Below are positions 41,201 to 50,630 of a DNA stretch of 64,000 nt, piece after piece. The notes beneath the pieces are model-generated. The model saw nothing but the letters and a program-made list of their open reading frames with translations. It ran no database searches and was not told the DNA's origin. The position numbers and the translations under genes were made by a program. The stretch's first letter is position 1, and the number at the start of each line of letters is the position of its first letter. Source of the stretch: Planctomycetota bacterium (lineage in GTDB: Bacteria; Planctomycetota; Phycisphaerae; Sedimentisphaerales; Anaerobacaceae); the NCBI GenBank assembly GCA_023481165.1, contig JAMCWO010000150.1, positions 23,889 through 87,888 on the forward strand, in the 5' to 3' direction.

Positions 41201-42235
41201 TCACATTTCTATCATGGCCTTGACGACGCCATCCCGGTAGCCCGCGACGAGCTCAAATGCCTCCTGGACCTGGTCGAGCTGGAAACGATGGGTCACCATG
41301 AAATCCGCCTGGACCTTGCGTGCGGCCACCAGGTCCATGGTTGCGCGGGTGCACCCATTCTGCCGGCGCACGTTCACAATCGTGATCTCCTTGCGCCGTA
41401 TCTTGTCGATGGACAAGGAGATACGATCCTCCCGCGGGATGCCGATCAGGATCAGCTTGCCGCCGGGCTTGAGGAGATCGACCGCCTGATCGACCGTCTC
41501 CTGCTGGCCGGCGCACTCGTACACCACATCCATCCCTAACGGCTGCTGGTGCAGGATGGACATCACTACATCTTCCTGCAAGGGGTTGCCGACCCAGGTC
41601 GCCCCGGCCTTCCTGGCTGTCTGCACGCGCTGCGGGATCTTGTCCGTCATATAGCAGGTTCGCACGCCCTCGGCCCTGGCACAAACCATGCAACTCAGGC
41701 CGATGGGGCCGGCCCCGAGCATCGCCACATCGGCCGCCTTGGGCAGCCGGGATTGCCTGACGGAGTAAAAGCCAATGGTCAGCGGCTCGCATAGGGCGCC
41801 CTGCTCCAAGGTGAGCTTGCCCCTGGTCGGCAGGCAGCACTCCTCCGGCATGATGAGATACTCACAGAGACAGCCCCCGCCCTGGCCCGGTGTGCCGAGA
41901 AAATGCAGATTGAAGCACGTATTCTCCCGGCCCTGGCGGCACTGGTCGCAGTTGTGGCAAGGGACCGCGGGTTCGACCACCACCTGCTCGCCCATTCTGA
42001 CATGGTGAACGGCCTTGCCGACCGCCACTACCGTCCCGGCGCATTCGTGGCCCACGATAAAGGGGTATTTGACGATCTGAGATCCGATCCTCCCGGTCTC
42101 GAAGTAGTGAACATCCGAGCCGCAGACACCCACCCTCTCAATCTTCAGCAGGACATCCGTATCCTTCTCGATCTTCGGGTCAGGAACCGGCCCGACCTCC
42201 ATCCGACGGAGCCCCGTCAGCATTGCCGCTTTCAT
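41201..42235 (-). CDS. Zinc-dependent medium-chain dehydrogenase (sorbitol/threonine dehydrogenase-like)
   Basis: VGVCGSDVHYFETGRIG, PFIVGHECAGTVVAVGKAV, CHNCDQCRQGRENTC, LGAGPIGLSCMVCARA. Confidence 0.88.
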   Translation of the reverse strand: MKAAMLTGLRRMEVGPVPDPKIEKDTDVLLKIERVGVCGSDVHYFETGRIGSQIVKYPFIVGHECAGTVVAVGKAVHHVRMGEQVVVEPAVPCHNCDQCRQGRENTCFNLHFLGTPGQGGGCLCEYLIMPEECCLPTRGKLTLEQGALCEPLTIGFYSVRQSRLPKAADVAMLGAGPIGLSCMVCARAEGVRTCYMTDKIPQRVQTARKAGATWVGNPLQEDVVMSILHQQPLGMDVVYECAGQQETVDQAVDLLKPGGKLILIGIPREDRISLSIDKIRRKEITIVNVRRQNGCTRATMDLVAARKVQADFMVTHRFQLDQVQEAFELVAGYRDGVVKAMIEM

Positions 42236-42249
42236 CTATGACTACGCTC

Positions 42250-43320
42250 CTACACGTTGAACCTGAAGTTGATGATGTCACCATCCTTTACTACATACTC
42301 TTTGCCCTCCAGCCTCATCTTGCCGGCGGCCTTTACGGCCTTTTCGTCGCCCAGCGTCTTCAGGTCGTCATAAGCCATGGTCTCGGCGCGAATGAAGCCG
42401 CGCTTGATGTCGGAGTGCACCTTGCCCGCCGCGTCCACGGCGATGGTCCCCTTGCGGATCGGCCAGGCCCGTACCTCATCCGACCCGACCGTCAAGAAGC
42501 TGATCAAGCCCAGGGCGGAGTAGCAGATCGTCACGAACTTCTCTGCGGCGGACTCCTTGATCCCCAGGTCCGACATGAACGTGGCACGGCTTTCCTCGTC
42601 CAATTGGGCCAGCTCATGCTCCAGCTTGGCAGACATTGTGACCACGGGCACGGAGCCGCCCATCACCTCGCCCAGATCGAACGGCTTGCCGAGGTCGTTC
42701 TCGCCGACATTGATCACGACGGCCATCGGCTTGAGGGTCAGGAAGCCCAGGGACTTGATGATCGTCAGCTCATCCTCCGTCTGGACCACCGAGCTGATGG
42801 GCTTCTCGGCTTCGATAGCTTCCTGGAGCCGCTTCTGCAAGGCCAGTTCCGCCTTGTCCTGTGCCTGCGTCTTGGTGGGCTTGGTAACCTGCTTTTCCAG
42901 CTTCTCGATTCGCGTCGTCACCAACTCCAGATCAGCCAACAGCAATTCCGTCTGGAGTTCCGCCAAATCCCGCTTGGGATTGACACTGTTGCGGTAAGGC
43001 GGCACCGAGGGGTCTTCGAAGGCTCGGACCACCAGCACCAGCATATCGACAGTCCGGATCTGGCCGATCAGCCGCCGGGCCGCCGTCCGCCCGTGCTCAT
43101 CGGTGAAGCTAAACCCCGGTAGATCCAGGACATCCATCGTCGCGTGGACCCTCTTCTGGGGCTGGTAGAGCTTTTCCAGCCACAGCAGCCGCTCATCGGG
43201 TACCGGCACGATGGCCTCTTCGATGACGTTCAGGCCCGCCATGGGAATGGCCTTGCCGCTGATGGCGGAAAAGATCGTACTTTTGCCGGATTGCATGAGT
43301 CCGAGCAACGCTGCTTTCAT
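42250..43320 (-). CDS. YchF/OBG-family GTPase with TGS-like C-terminal domain
   Basis: MKAALLGLMQSGKSTIFSAISGKAIP; DVLDLPGF; SFLTVGSDEVRAWPIRKGTIAVDAAGKVHSDIKRGFIRAE. Confidence 0.8.
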   Translation of the reverse strand: MKAALLGLMQSGKSTIFSAISGKAIPMAGLNVIEEAIVPVPDERLLWLEKLYQPQKRVHATMDVLDLPGFSFTDEHGRTAARRLIGQIRTVDMLVLVVRAFEDPSVPPYRNSVNPKRDLAELQTELLLADLELVTTRIEKLEKQVTKPTKTQAQDKAELALQKRLQEAIEAEKPISSVVQTEDELTIIKSLGFLTLKPMAVVINVGENDLGKPFDLGEVMGGSVPVVTMSAKLEHELAQLDEESRATFMSDLGIKESAAEKFVTICYSALGLISFLTVGSDEVRAWPIRKGTIAVDAAGKVHSDIKRGFIRAETMAYDDLKTLGDEKAVKAAGKMRLEGKEYVVKDGDIINFRFNV

Positions 43321-43321
43321 C

Positions 43322-43864
43322 TCACACTCCAGACAATGTTGCACCGTCGTAGACACTGCCGCCGGCGGCATCATAAGCAACGATGACAGGGAAATCAACC
43401 ACCTCTAGTTTGCGAATGGCTTCTGTGCCCAAATCCTCATAGGCGACAATCTCGGCCCGGACGATGTGCCGGCTAAGCAGGGCGCCTGCCCCGCCCAGCG
43501 TGGACAGGTGAACCGCGCCATACTGAATGAGCGCCTGGCGGACTTCCTCACTGCGGTAGCCTTTTCCGATCATCGCCCGCAGTCCGTGCGCGATCAGTTT
43601 CGGGCTGAAAGCGTCCATGCGGGCGGAGGTGGTCGGTCCGGCGGCCCCGATCACCTGACTCGGACGGGCCGGCGTGGGGCCCACAAAATAGAGAATCGCT
43701 CCCTCCAAATCGATGGGCAGGCCCTCGCCCCGGTCGATGCTCTGGCAAAGACGCCGGTGGGCCATATCGCGAGCCGTGTACACGATCCCGCTGACAACGA
43801 CCTCGACCGACGCCCGCAAGCGGCGCACCTCGGCCTCCATCAGCGGCGCACGTAGCTCTTTCAC
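43322..43864 (-). CDS. Class I fumarate hydratase beta subunit/C-terminal domain
   Basis: GIVYTARDMAHRRLCQSIDRGEGLPIDLEGAILYFVGPTPARPSQVIGAAGPTTSARMDAF. Confidence 0.88.
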   Translation of the reverse strand: MKELRAPLMEAEVRRLRASVEVVVSGIVYTARDMAHRRLCQSIDRGEGLPIDLEGAILYFVGPTPARPSQVIGAAGPTTSARMDAFSPKLIAHGLRAMIGKGYRSEEVRQALIQYGAVHLSTLGGAGALLSRHIVRAEIVAYEDLGTEAIRKLEVVDFPVIVAYDAAGGSVYDGATLSGV

Positions 43865-44020
43865 GCAATCGACCTCCTGAAAACCTGTTCACCTCGGCTC
43901 ATCCACCGGCAAGCGGAGGAATCCGTAAGCGTGGAGTGTATATCATGTTTGCCCTTCCCTCAAACCAATTTGGCAGATTCCTATCGCTTTGCCGCATGCC
44001 GGCCCGGTATAATGGTGGGC

Positions 44021-44653
44021 ATGGCGAAGTACCCGATCTTTCTGGAGCTGCACGGCCGGCGGGTCGTGGTCGTTGGCGGCGGAGCAGTGGCTGCCCGCAA
44101 AGCCGAATCTCTCCTGGAGGCCGCAGCGCGCCTGGTGATTGTCGCCCATAAGCCCAGCGACGCCATCATCGATCTATGCACCCGTCATGGCGCCGAGTTG
44201 ATTCGCGCGAAATACTCCAAAGAGTACATCGCCCAGGCAGTGATCGTCATCGCCGCCACGAATGATCCGGCCGTCAACGAGCAGGTGTACCGGGATTGCC
44301 AGGAATTGGAGATTCTGTGCAATGTGGTCGATGAGCCGCGGCTTTGCGATTTCTTCGTCCCGGCGGTGGTCAGACGCGGGGATCTGCAAATCGCCATCGG
44401 GACGGACGGCAATTGTCCCGCCTACGCCGGCCATCTTCGCAAGAAGCTCGAAGCGATGTTCACGGAAGAACACGGCCGGTTTCTGGCCGAGCTGGAGCAG
44501 GTGCGCCGGGAGATTATCGAGCAGATTCCCGAACCCGACCGCAAAGCGGTGCTGGGCAGGCTTGTGGACGATGAATCGAGATCGGAAGTTCGCGCGAATG
44601 GTCCGGCCGCCTGGCGCGAAAGAGCCAAGGCACTGGTTGCCTCACAAGCCTGA
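44021..44653 (+). CDS. Precorrin-2 dehydrogenase / siroheme synthase N-terminal family
   Basis: MAKYPIFLELHGRRVVVVGGGAVAARKAESLLEAAARLVIVAHK; CNVVDEPRLCDFFVPAVVRRGDLQIAIGTDG. Confidence 0.88.
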   Translation: MAKYPIFLELHGRRVVVVGGGAVAARKAESLLEAAARLVIVAHKPSDAIIDLCTRHGAELIRAKYSKEYIAQAVIVIAATNDPAVNEQVYRDCQELEILCNVVDEPRLCDFFVPAVVRRGDLQIAIGTDGNCPAYAGHLRKKLEAMFTEEHGRFLAELEQVRREIIEQIPEPDRKAVLGRLVDDESRSEVRANGPAAWRERAKALVASQA

Positions 44654-44717
44654 AGGCACACACAATCCCCGCCTAGCAGCGCACTATGATGCGCCGGAAT
44701 CAGTATAATCTCCGTGG

Positions 44718-46550
44718 ATGAACGGCAGAATTGAACTACTGGCTCCGGCGAAGGATGGCCCTACGGCCCGTGCCGCAATCCTGTGCGGTGCGGATGCAGT
44801 CTACCTCGGCGCGGATCGCTTTGGCGCCCGCGAGGCCGCCGGCAATGCCTTGTCTGTCATCCGGGAAGTCGCGGATTTTGCCCACCAGTACTACGCCAGG
44901 GTCTACGTGACTCTGAACACTCTGCTCCATGATCGCGAGCTTGCGGGGGCCCAGACGATGGCTCACCAACTCTATGGCATCGGCGTCGATGCTCTGATCC
45001 TCCAGGATGTGGGGTTGCTGGAATTGGATCTACCGCCTCTGCCGCTGATCGCCAGTACTCAGATGCATAACGCCACGGTGGAGAAAGTGAAGTTCTGGGA
45101 GGAGGTCGGATTCTCACGCGTAATCCTGGCCCGGGAGCTGACCCTCGAACAGATTCGGCAGATTCGCCGTCGGACCAGCATCGAGTTGGAGTGTTTTATT
45201 CATGGGGCCTTATGCGTGGGAGCCAGCGGGCAGTGCTACCTGAGCTACACCCTGGGGGGCCGCAGCGGCAACCGCGGTCAATGCGCCCAGCCCTGCCGGC
45301 GGCGGTACAGTCTCCAGGACCAGCGCGGCAAGTTGATCGCGAAAGACCGCCATCTTCTTTCTCTGAAAGACCTGAATCTCTCCGAGCACCTGGAAGACCT
45401 GATTGATGCCGGGATCACCTCATTCAAGATCGAGGGACGGCTTAAGGACCTCCCCTACGTTGCCAATACGGTAGGCTTCTACCGGCAGAAGCTCGACGCA
45501 ATTCTGCGTAGAAAGGATCTGCCACGAGGCTCTTCCGGCTCGGTACGCCTGGCTTTTCAGCCGGATCCCGGCAAGACCTTCAATCGGGGCTTCACCGACT
45601 ACGGCTTGACCGGCAAGTCCTCCTCCGTCGCCTCGTTGGACACGCCGAAATCGATAGGCGAATACGTGGGAACGGTGGCCCGCGTGGAAGAGTCCAGCTT
45701 TGTGCTCGAAGGGGCCCACGATCTGCACAACGCCGATGGAATCTGTTTCTTCGACCACGGGAGGAACCTCGATGGAACGGTCGTGAACCGCGTGGAGGGC
45801 CTGCGCGTCTATCCGCAGAAGATGCACGGTATCCGCACCGGACAAGAGATTCACCGCAACTTCGATTACACCTTCTCACGCCAACTCACCGGCCGGGTCG
45901 CGGAGCGGAAGATTCGCCTCTCCCTGCTTCTGGAGGAATCCGCGCAGGGTCTAATCCTGTCCGGGATGGACGAGGACGGAAACCGGGCGCAGGTGGAGAT
46001 CGCGGGAGAGAAACAACCAGCTCGGAAAAAGGAGGCCGCCCGGCAGACGATCCTGGCCCAACTGACCAAGCTCGGCAATACGATTTTTGAGTGTCCCAAC
46101 GTTCAACTCCACACGGCGGACACGTACTTCTTGCCGGTTTCGCGGCTCAATGCCGCAAAACGCGAGTTCGTTGAGCAACTCCTGCGAACGCGCCAAGCCA
46201 ATCGCCCGCGCCCAACCGGTGGGGTCCGAAAGAGCGAGGTTCCCTATCCGGAGAAACACTTGACCTACCTGGGCAACGCGCTCAACGAGAAGGCCTGTAC
46301 CTTTTACCGCCGTCATGGCGTCGAGAGCATCGCGCCGGCGGCCGAATCGGGCTTGGACCTGTCCGGGCAGGTCGTGATGACAACGAAGTACTGTCTGCGC
46401 AAGGAGTTGGGGTTGTGCCGGCGCGAGGGCTCGGAACCTGCCGAGCCGCTGATTCTGGAGGACGAGGACGGCCGCCAATTCGAGTTGCGGTTTCGTTGCG
46501 GCTCCTGCGGCATGGAGATCTTCCTGGGGAGAAAGGATGGGACTGCGTGA
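44718..46550 (+). CDS. Peptidase U32 family protein with DUF3656-type extension (RNA hydroxylation-related family)
   Basis: IELLAPAKDGPTARAAILCGADAVYLGADRFGAR; FIHGALCVGASGQCYLSYTLGGRSGNRGQCAQPCRRRY; ITSFKIEGRLKD; C-terminal Cys-rich YCLRKELGLC ... RCGSCGM. Confidence 0.88.
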   Translation: MNGRIELLAPAKDGPTARAAILCGADAVYLGADRFGAREAAGNALSVIREVADFAHQYYARVYVTLNTLLHDRELAGAQTMAHQLYGIGVDALILQDVGLLELDLPPLPLIASTQMHNATVEKVKFWEEVGFSRVILARELTLEQIRQIRRRTSIELECFIHGALCVGASGQCYLSYTLGGRSGNRGQCAQPCRRRYSLQDQRGKLIAKDRHLLSLKDLNLSEHLEDLIDAGITSFKIEGRLKDLPYVANTVGFYRQKLDAILRRKDLPRGSSGSVRLAFQPDPGKTFNRGFTDYGLTGKSSSVASLDTPKSIGEYVGTVARVEESSFVLEGAHDLHNADGICFFDHGRNLDGTVVNRVEGLRVYPQKMHGIRTGQEIHRNFDYTFSRQLTGRVAERKIRLSLLLEESAQGLILSGMDEDGNRAQVEIAGEKQPARKKEAARQTILAQLTKLGNTIFECPNVQLHTADTYFLPVSRLNAAKREFVEQLLRTRQANRPRPTGGVRKSEVPYPEKHLTYLGNALNEKACTFYRRHGVESIAPAAESGLDLSGQVVMTTKYCLRKELGLCRREGSEPAEPLILEDEDGRQFELRFRCGSCGMEIFLGRKDGTA

Positions 46551-49150
46551 CCGATCATGCCACCGCACTGACAACCGGCTTACCAGGGTTGGACCGGGTC
46601 CTGAAAGGCATCCTGTCCGGCGACAATATCGTCTGGCAGGTGGATACGATCGGCAGCTATCTGGCCCTGGTCGAGCCCTTCTGCCGGGCCGGGCTGCAAT
46701 CCGGGCGCAAGGTCATCTATTTTCGCTTTGCCAGCCATCCCCCGCTCGTCGGTCCCGACAGCGGGGCCGAGATTCACGAACTGGACCCCGCGGACGGTTT
46801 TGAGACCTTCATCGCCAAGATCCACGCCGTGATCGAAAACGCCGGCCGCGGGGCACTCTACATCTTCGACTGCATGTCGGAACTGGCCGCCGATTGGTAC
46901 TCCGACTCGATGCTGGGCAACTTCTTCATGCTCACGTGCCCCTACCTCTACGACCTGGAGACCGTGGCCTATTTCGCGCTCTTTCGCAACTATCACAGTT
47001 CCAAGGCCATCCGTCCCATCACCGAAACGACACAACTGTTCCTGGAACTGTACCGTCAGGCCGGCACCCTGTATGTCCATCCGCTCAAAGTGCAATTGCG
47101 CTATTCGCCCACGATGAACATGCTGCACGTGTGGGAGGGCGACGAATTCCGGCCCGTGACCTCCAGCGTGCTGATTTCGTCCATTCTCGCCTCCGTGAAC
47201 TGGACGGACCTGAATTCCGAGGCCCGGCCGGGCTACTGGGAACGGACGTTCCTGGAGGCCCAGGGTGTCCAGGAGGCCGTGCAAGCCGGCCGTTGTCCCC
47301 CGCCGCGCGAGCAGGCGGTCTTCTACCATTTGTGTCGCATGGCGATCTCCCGCGACCCGGAAATGCTCACGCTCGTTTCCCGCTATCTCACGCTCGCCGA
47401 TGTGCTGAGCATCTGGCGGCGCATGATCGGCTCGGGGCTCATCGGCGGCAAGACGGTCGGCATGCTTGTCGCACGCAACATTCTCAAACGCCAGTCGCCG
47501 CGCTTTGCCGAGCTTCTCGAGGAGCACGACTCCTTCTACGTCGGCTCCGATGTTTTCTACACGTATCTCGTGCGCAACGGCGTCTGGTGGCTGCGGCAGA
47601 AGCAGCGCCATCCGGAGACCTTCCTCGAAGGCGCGGTCCAGGCCCGCCAGCGGATTCTCCTGGGCCAGTTCCCCGATTACATCGTCGAGCAGTTCGAGCA
47701 GATACTGGACTACTTCGGCCAGTCGCCGATCATCGTCCGCTCCAGTTCGCTGCTGGAGGACAACTTCGGCAACTCCTTCGCGGGCAAGTACGAGAGTGTG
47801 TTCTGCCCGAACCAGGGGCCCCGGGAGCGCCGGCTGGAGGATTTCCTGTCGGCGGTGCGCACGATCTACGCCAGCACGATGAGCGAGAAGGCGTTGCGCT
47901 ACCGGGAGCAGCGCGGGCTGTTGAACCAGGATGAGCAGATGGCCCTGTTGGTCATGCGGGTGTCCGGCGCGATGCACGGCCGCTACTACTATCCCCACGC
48001 GGCCGGCGTCGGATTCTCGTTCAATCCGTACGTCTGGCACGAGACCATCGATCCCCAAGCAGGCGTGTTGCGGCTGGTGTTCGGCCTGGGCACCCGGGCC
48101 GTGGATCGCGCGGACGACGATTACACCCGGCTCGTCGCCCTGAACGCTCCGCAAAGACGCCCCGAATCCAATTTCGACCAAGTCTGCCAGTACGCCCAGC
48201 GGCGGGTGGACTACCTGGACCTGCAGGCCAACCGGCTGATGTCCGGCCATTTTCTCGATGTCATCGCCGAGAGCGCCGATGTGCCGGTGGAACTGTTCGC
48301 CTCCGCGGACGAGTCCGTCCCTGAAGCCCCTCCGGGCTCACGCAAGGTATGGGTCCCGACATTCGACCATCTGCTTGGCGCCACCAACTTTGTCAAGGAT
48401 ATGCAGGAGATCCTTCGGACACTCCAGGATGCTTACGCCCACCCGGTGGACGTGGAATTCGCGCTGAATTTCGTCGAGGCTCGTTCCTACAAGATCCACG
48501 TGGTCCAGTGCCGACCTCTGCCCGTCCGAGGAATCGAGGCGCCCAGGTTATCCGCCGCGTCGGTGACGCGGGCCGATACGATTCTCGAAGCTGCCGGTGC
48601 TGTCATCGGCCACAGTCGCCGCATTCGCCTTGATCGATTCATCTATGTGGCTCCCTCTGCCTATAACCGACTGGCAATTCAGGATCGCTACGAAGTGGCT
48701 CGGCTGATCGGCCGGATCAACCACGCCTCTCCCGGGCGCGGAGCAGGCGGCACGATGATCCTGGGGCCCGGCCGCTGGGGCACGAGCGACCCTTTCCTGG
48801 GAATTCCCGTCGCCTTTGCGGACATTAACCGGGCGGCCGCGTTGTGCGAAATCGTTGCCATGCACGAGCATTTGATGCCGGATGTCTCCCTCGGCACGCA
48901 CTTCCTCAACGAGCTCGTAGAGACGGACATGTTGTACCTGGCCCTGTTCGCGCAACGAGGGAACAACTACTTGAACACGGCGTGGCTGGAAAGTTCACCC
49001 AACCGGCTCCTGGCGGTCGTGCCCAAAGCCGACAGGTGGGTGGACGCGATCCGAGTCGTCGACACGGCCCCGGCATCCGGGGAAACCGGGAGCATCCTTC
49101 TGGATGCCGATCCGTTCGAGCAAAGGGTGATCTGCTATTTCAAACGGTAA
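46547..49150 (+). CDS. Degenerate RecA/KaiC-like domain fused to PEP-synthase-type ATP-grasp domain (GTG start)
   Basis: N-term TTGLPGLDRVLKGILSGDNIVWQVDTIGSYLALVEPFCRAGLQSGRKVIYFRFASH; IIVRSSSLLEDNFGNSFAGKYESVF; VDVEFALNFVEARSYKIHVVQCRPLP; C-term GPGRWGTSDPFLGIPVAFADIN. Confidence 0.75.
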   Translation: MTDHATALTTGLPGLDRVLKGILSGDNIVWQVDTIGSYLALVEPFCRAGLQSGRKVIYFRFASHPPLVGPDSGAEIHELDPADGFETFIAKIHAVIENAGRGALYIFDCMSELAADWYSDSMLGNFFMLTCPYLYDLETVAYFALFRNYHSSKAIRPITETTQLFLELYRQAGTLYVHPLKVQLRYSPTMNMLHVWEGDEFRPVTSSVLISSILASVNWTDLNSEARPGYWERTFLEAQGVQEAVQAGRCPPPREQAVFYHLCRMAISRDPEMLTLVSRYLTLADVLSIWRRMIGSGLIGGKTVGMLVARNILKRQSPRFAELLEEHDSFYVGSDVFYTYLVRNGVWWLRQKQRHPETFLEGAVQARQRILLGQFPDYIVEQFEQILDYFGQSPIIVRSSSLLEDNFGNSFAGKYESVFCPNQGPRERRLEDFLSAVRTIYASTMSEKALRYREQRGLLNQDEQMALLVMRVSGAMHGRYYYPHAAGVGFSFNPYVWHETIDPQAGVLRLVFGLGTRAVDRADDDYTRLVALNAPQRRPESNFDQVCQYAQRRVDYLDLQANRLMSGHFLDVIAESADVPVELFASADESVPEAPPGSRKVWVPTFDHLLGATNFVKDMQEILRTLQDAYAHPVDVEFALNFVEARSYKIHVVQCRPLPVRGIEAPRLSAASVTRADTILEAAGAVIGHSRRIRLDRFIYVAPSAYNRLAIQDRYEVARLIGRINHASPGRGAGGTMILGPGRWGTSDPFLGIPVAFADINRAAALCEIVAMHEHLMPDVSLGTHFLNELVETDMLYLALFAQRGNNYLNTAWLESSPNRLLAVVPKADRWVDAIRVVDTAPASGETGSILLDADPFEQRVICYFKR

Positions 49151-49196
49151 CCATGGTGAGCCTCCAACGGAATAGCGTCGGACGCACGCCCCCTTT

Positions 49197-49265
49197 GTCA
49201 CCCCCGCGCAGGCGGGGGTCCAGGAGAGCCGCGGCGAGATGGATTCCCGCCTGCGCGGGGGTGAC
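49197..49265. repeat. Palindromic intergenic repeat, family 3 copy D
   Basis: GTCACCCCCGCGCAGGCGGGGGTCCAGG ... GATGGATTCCCGCCTGCGCGGGGGTGAC. Confidence 0.85.
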
Positions 49266-49325
49266 AGGAGCGAACCCTGTTGTTCAGGTATCCTTCGGAG
49301 GCTCTGAGAGTTGGCGGGGAAGGAG

Positions 49326-49652
49326 CTACCCTTCGATTTTGTCGATGGTGATCAGCAGGTGCTTCTGGCGGTGGCCGATCCGGCGCTGGCTGCTCTTACG
49401 CGTGCGGAAAGTGGTAACGTAAAGCTTCTTGCCCTTGACGACCGCCGCGGCGGGCGAGGGGAACGAGCCGATGACCTTGGCGCCCTCGAGATAGGGTTTG
49501 CCGATCCGGTTGTTGCCGTCGCCGCCGATGAACAGGACCTTGTCCAGCTCGATCGTCTTCGCCTCCGGGGCCAGATCGGTCAGCTCGATCTCGATCTGGT
49601 CGCCTTGGGCCACTTTATATTGTTTGCTGCCTTGTTCGATAATCGCGTACAT
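49326..49652 (-). CDS. rplU: 50S ribosomal protein L21
   Basis: MYAIIEQGSKQYKVAQGDQIEIELTDL ... VLFIGGDGNNRIGKPYLEGAKVIG ... FRTRKSSQRRIGHRQKHLLITIDKI. Confidence 0.95.
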   Translation of the reverse strand: MYAIIEQGSKQYKVAQGDQIEIELTDLAPEAKTIELDKVLFIGGDGNNRIGKPYLEGAKVIGSFPSPAAAVVKGKKLYVTTFRTRKSSQRRIGHRQKHLLITIDKIEG

Positions 49653-49787
49653 TCGGAACTCCCGGTCCAAAACTGCCATCTTGGGAAAACCAATACGATA
49701 GAGCCGAATGGTCCTTCTGTAAAGATTTTTCTGTACTATTTTTGCACCCTAGTGGCCGATATCAAGGATGTTTTTGGAGTGCCCGGC

Positions 49788-50621
49788 ATGAAGTTGGCAA
49801 TGGTGGATGACAAGATTACGTCTTTTGAGGAGTTGGACCCCGTCCATTTTGACCGCGGGATCTACTTTGGCGATGGCGTCTACGAGGTCTTGCGGAGCTA
49901 TCGCGGCAAGATTTTTGCCTTGGAGGAGCACCTGCAGCGGTTTGCAGGGAGCCTGGCGGCGATCCGCATTACCGGTATTGACGTCGGCGTCATTCGTCAA
50001 CGGGTGGAGCGGGCTTTCTTGGCGGCCGGTTTTGCCAACGCCAAGATCTACTTCCATGTGACCCGCGGCTCAGAACCCCGCAGCCACACCTGGAAGCCGG
50101 ACCTCAAGCCGAACTTCTTCCTGACGGTGAGCGAACTGGTGGATAACCCCGAGGAGAAAGCCAAAGGAATCGCCGTCTGCACGCACCCCGATGAGCGCTG
50201 GAAGCGGTGCGACATCAAAAGCCTCAACCTGCTGCCCAACATCCTGGCCAAGCAGGCCGCTGCCGAGAAGGGCTTCAGCGAGGCGATTCTGGTCGATGAC
50301 GCCGGCTTCATTACCGAGGGCGCCGGCTCCGCCTTCTTCGCCATTGTCAAAAGAGCGCTGCAGACCGCCCCGCTATCGGCCAATATTCTCCCGTCCATTA
50401 CGCGGCAGTTCGTCACCAAGACGGCCAAGAACACCGGCTTGGCCATCGAAGAGCGATGTTTGACGCCGCAGCAGGCTGCCACCGCGGATGAGTTGTTCCT
50501 TGCGGTCACGACCAAGGACATCGTGCCGGTGGTCCGCTTCGACGACGCCACCATCGGCGACGGCCGCCCCGGCCCCTGCACGAAGGCGCTGATAGCCGAA
50601 TTTCAAAAGTTTACGGTCTGA
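49788..50621 (+). CDS. Class IV PLP aminotransferase (D-amino acid/branched-chain type)
   Basis: HFDRGIYFGDGVYEVLRSYRGKIFALEEHLQRF; DIKSLNLLPNILAKQAAAEKGFSEAILVDDAGFITEGAGSAFFAI. Confidence 0.88.
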   Translation: MKLAMVDDKITSFEELDPVHFDRGIYFGDGVYEVLRSYRGKIFALEEHLQRFAGSLAAIRITGIDVGVIRQRVERAFLAAGFANAKIYFHVTRGSEPRSHTWKPDLKPNFFLTVSELVDNPEEKAKGIAVCTHPDERWKRCDIKSLNLLPNILAKQAAAEKGFSEAILVDDAGFITEGAGSAFFAIVKRALQTAPLSANILPSITRQFVTKTAKNTGLAIEERCLTPQQAATADELFLAVTTKDIVPVVRFDDATIGDGRPGPCTKALIAEFQKFTV

Positions 50622-50630
50622 TCGGTCGGC

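Noticed and set aside
48995-49422. Small ORFs around 49197-49265 (PRRRGSRRAAARWIPACAGVTGAN)
   Set aside because: Translation of the palindromic repeat, not a protein gene.
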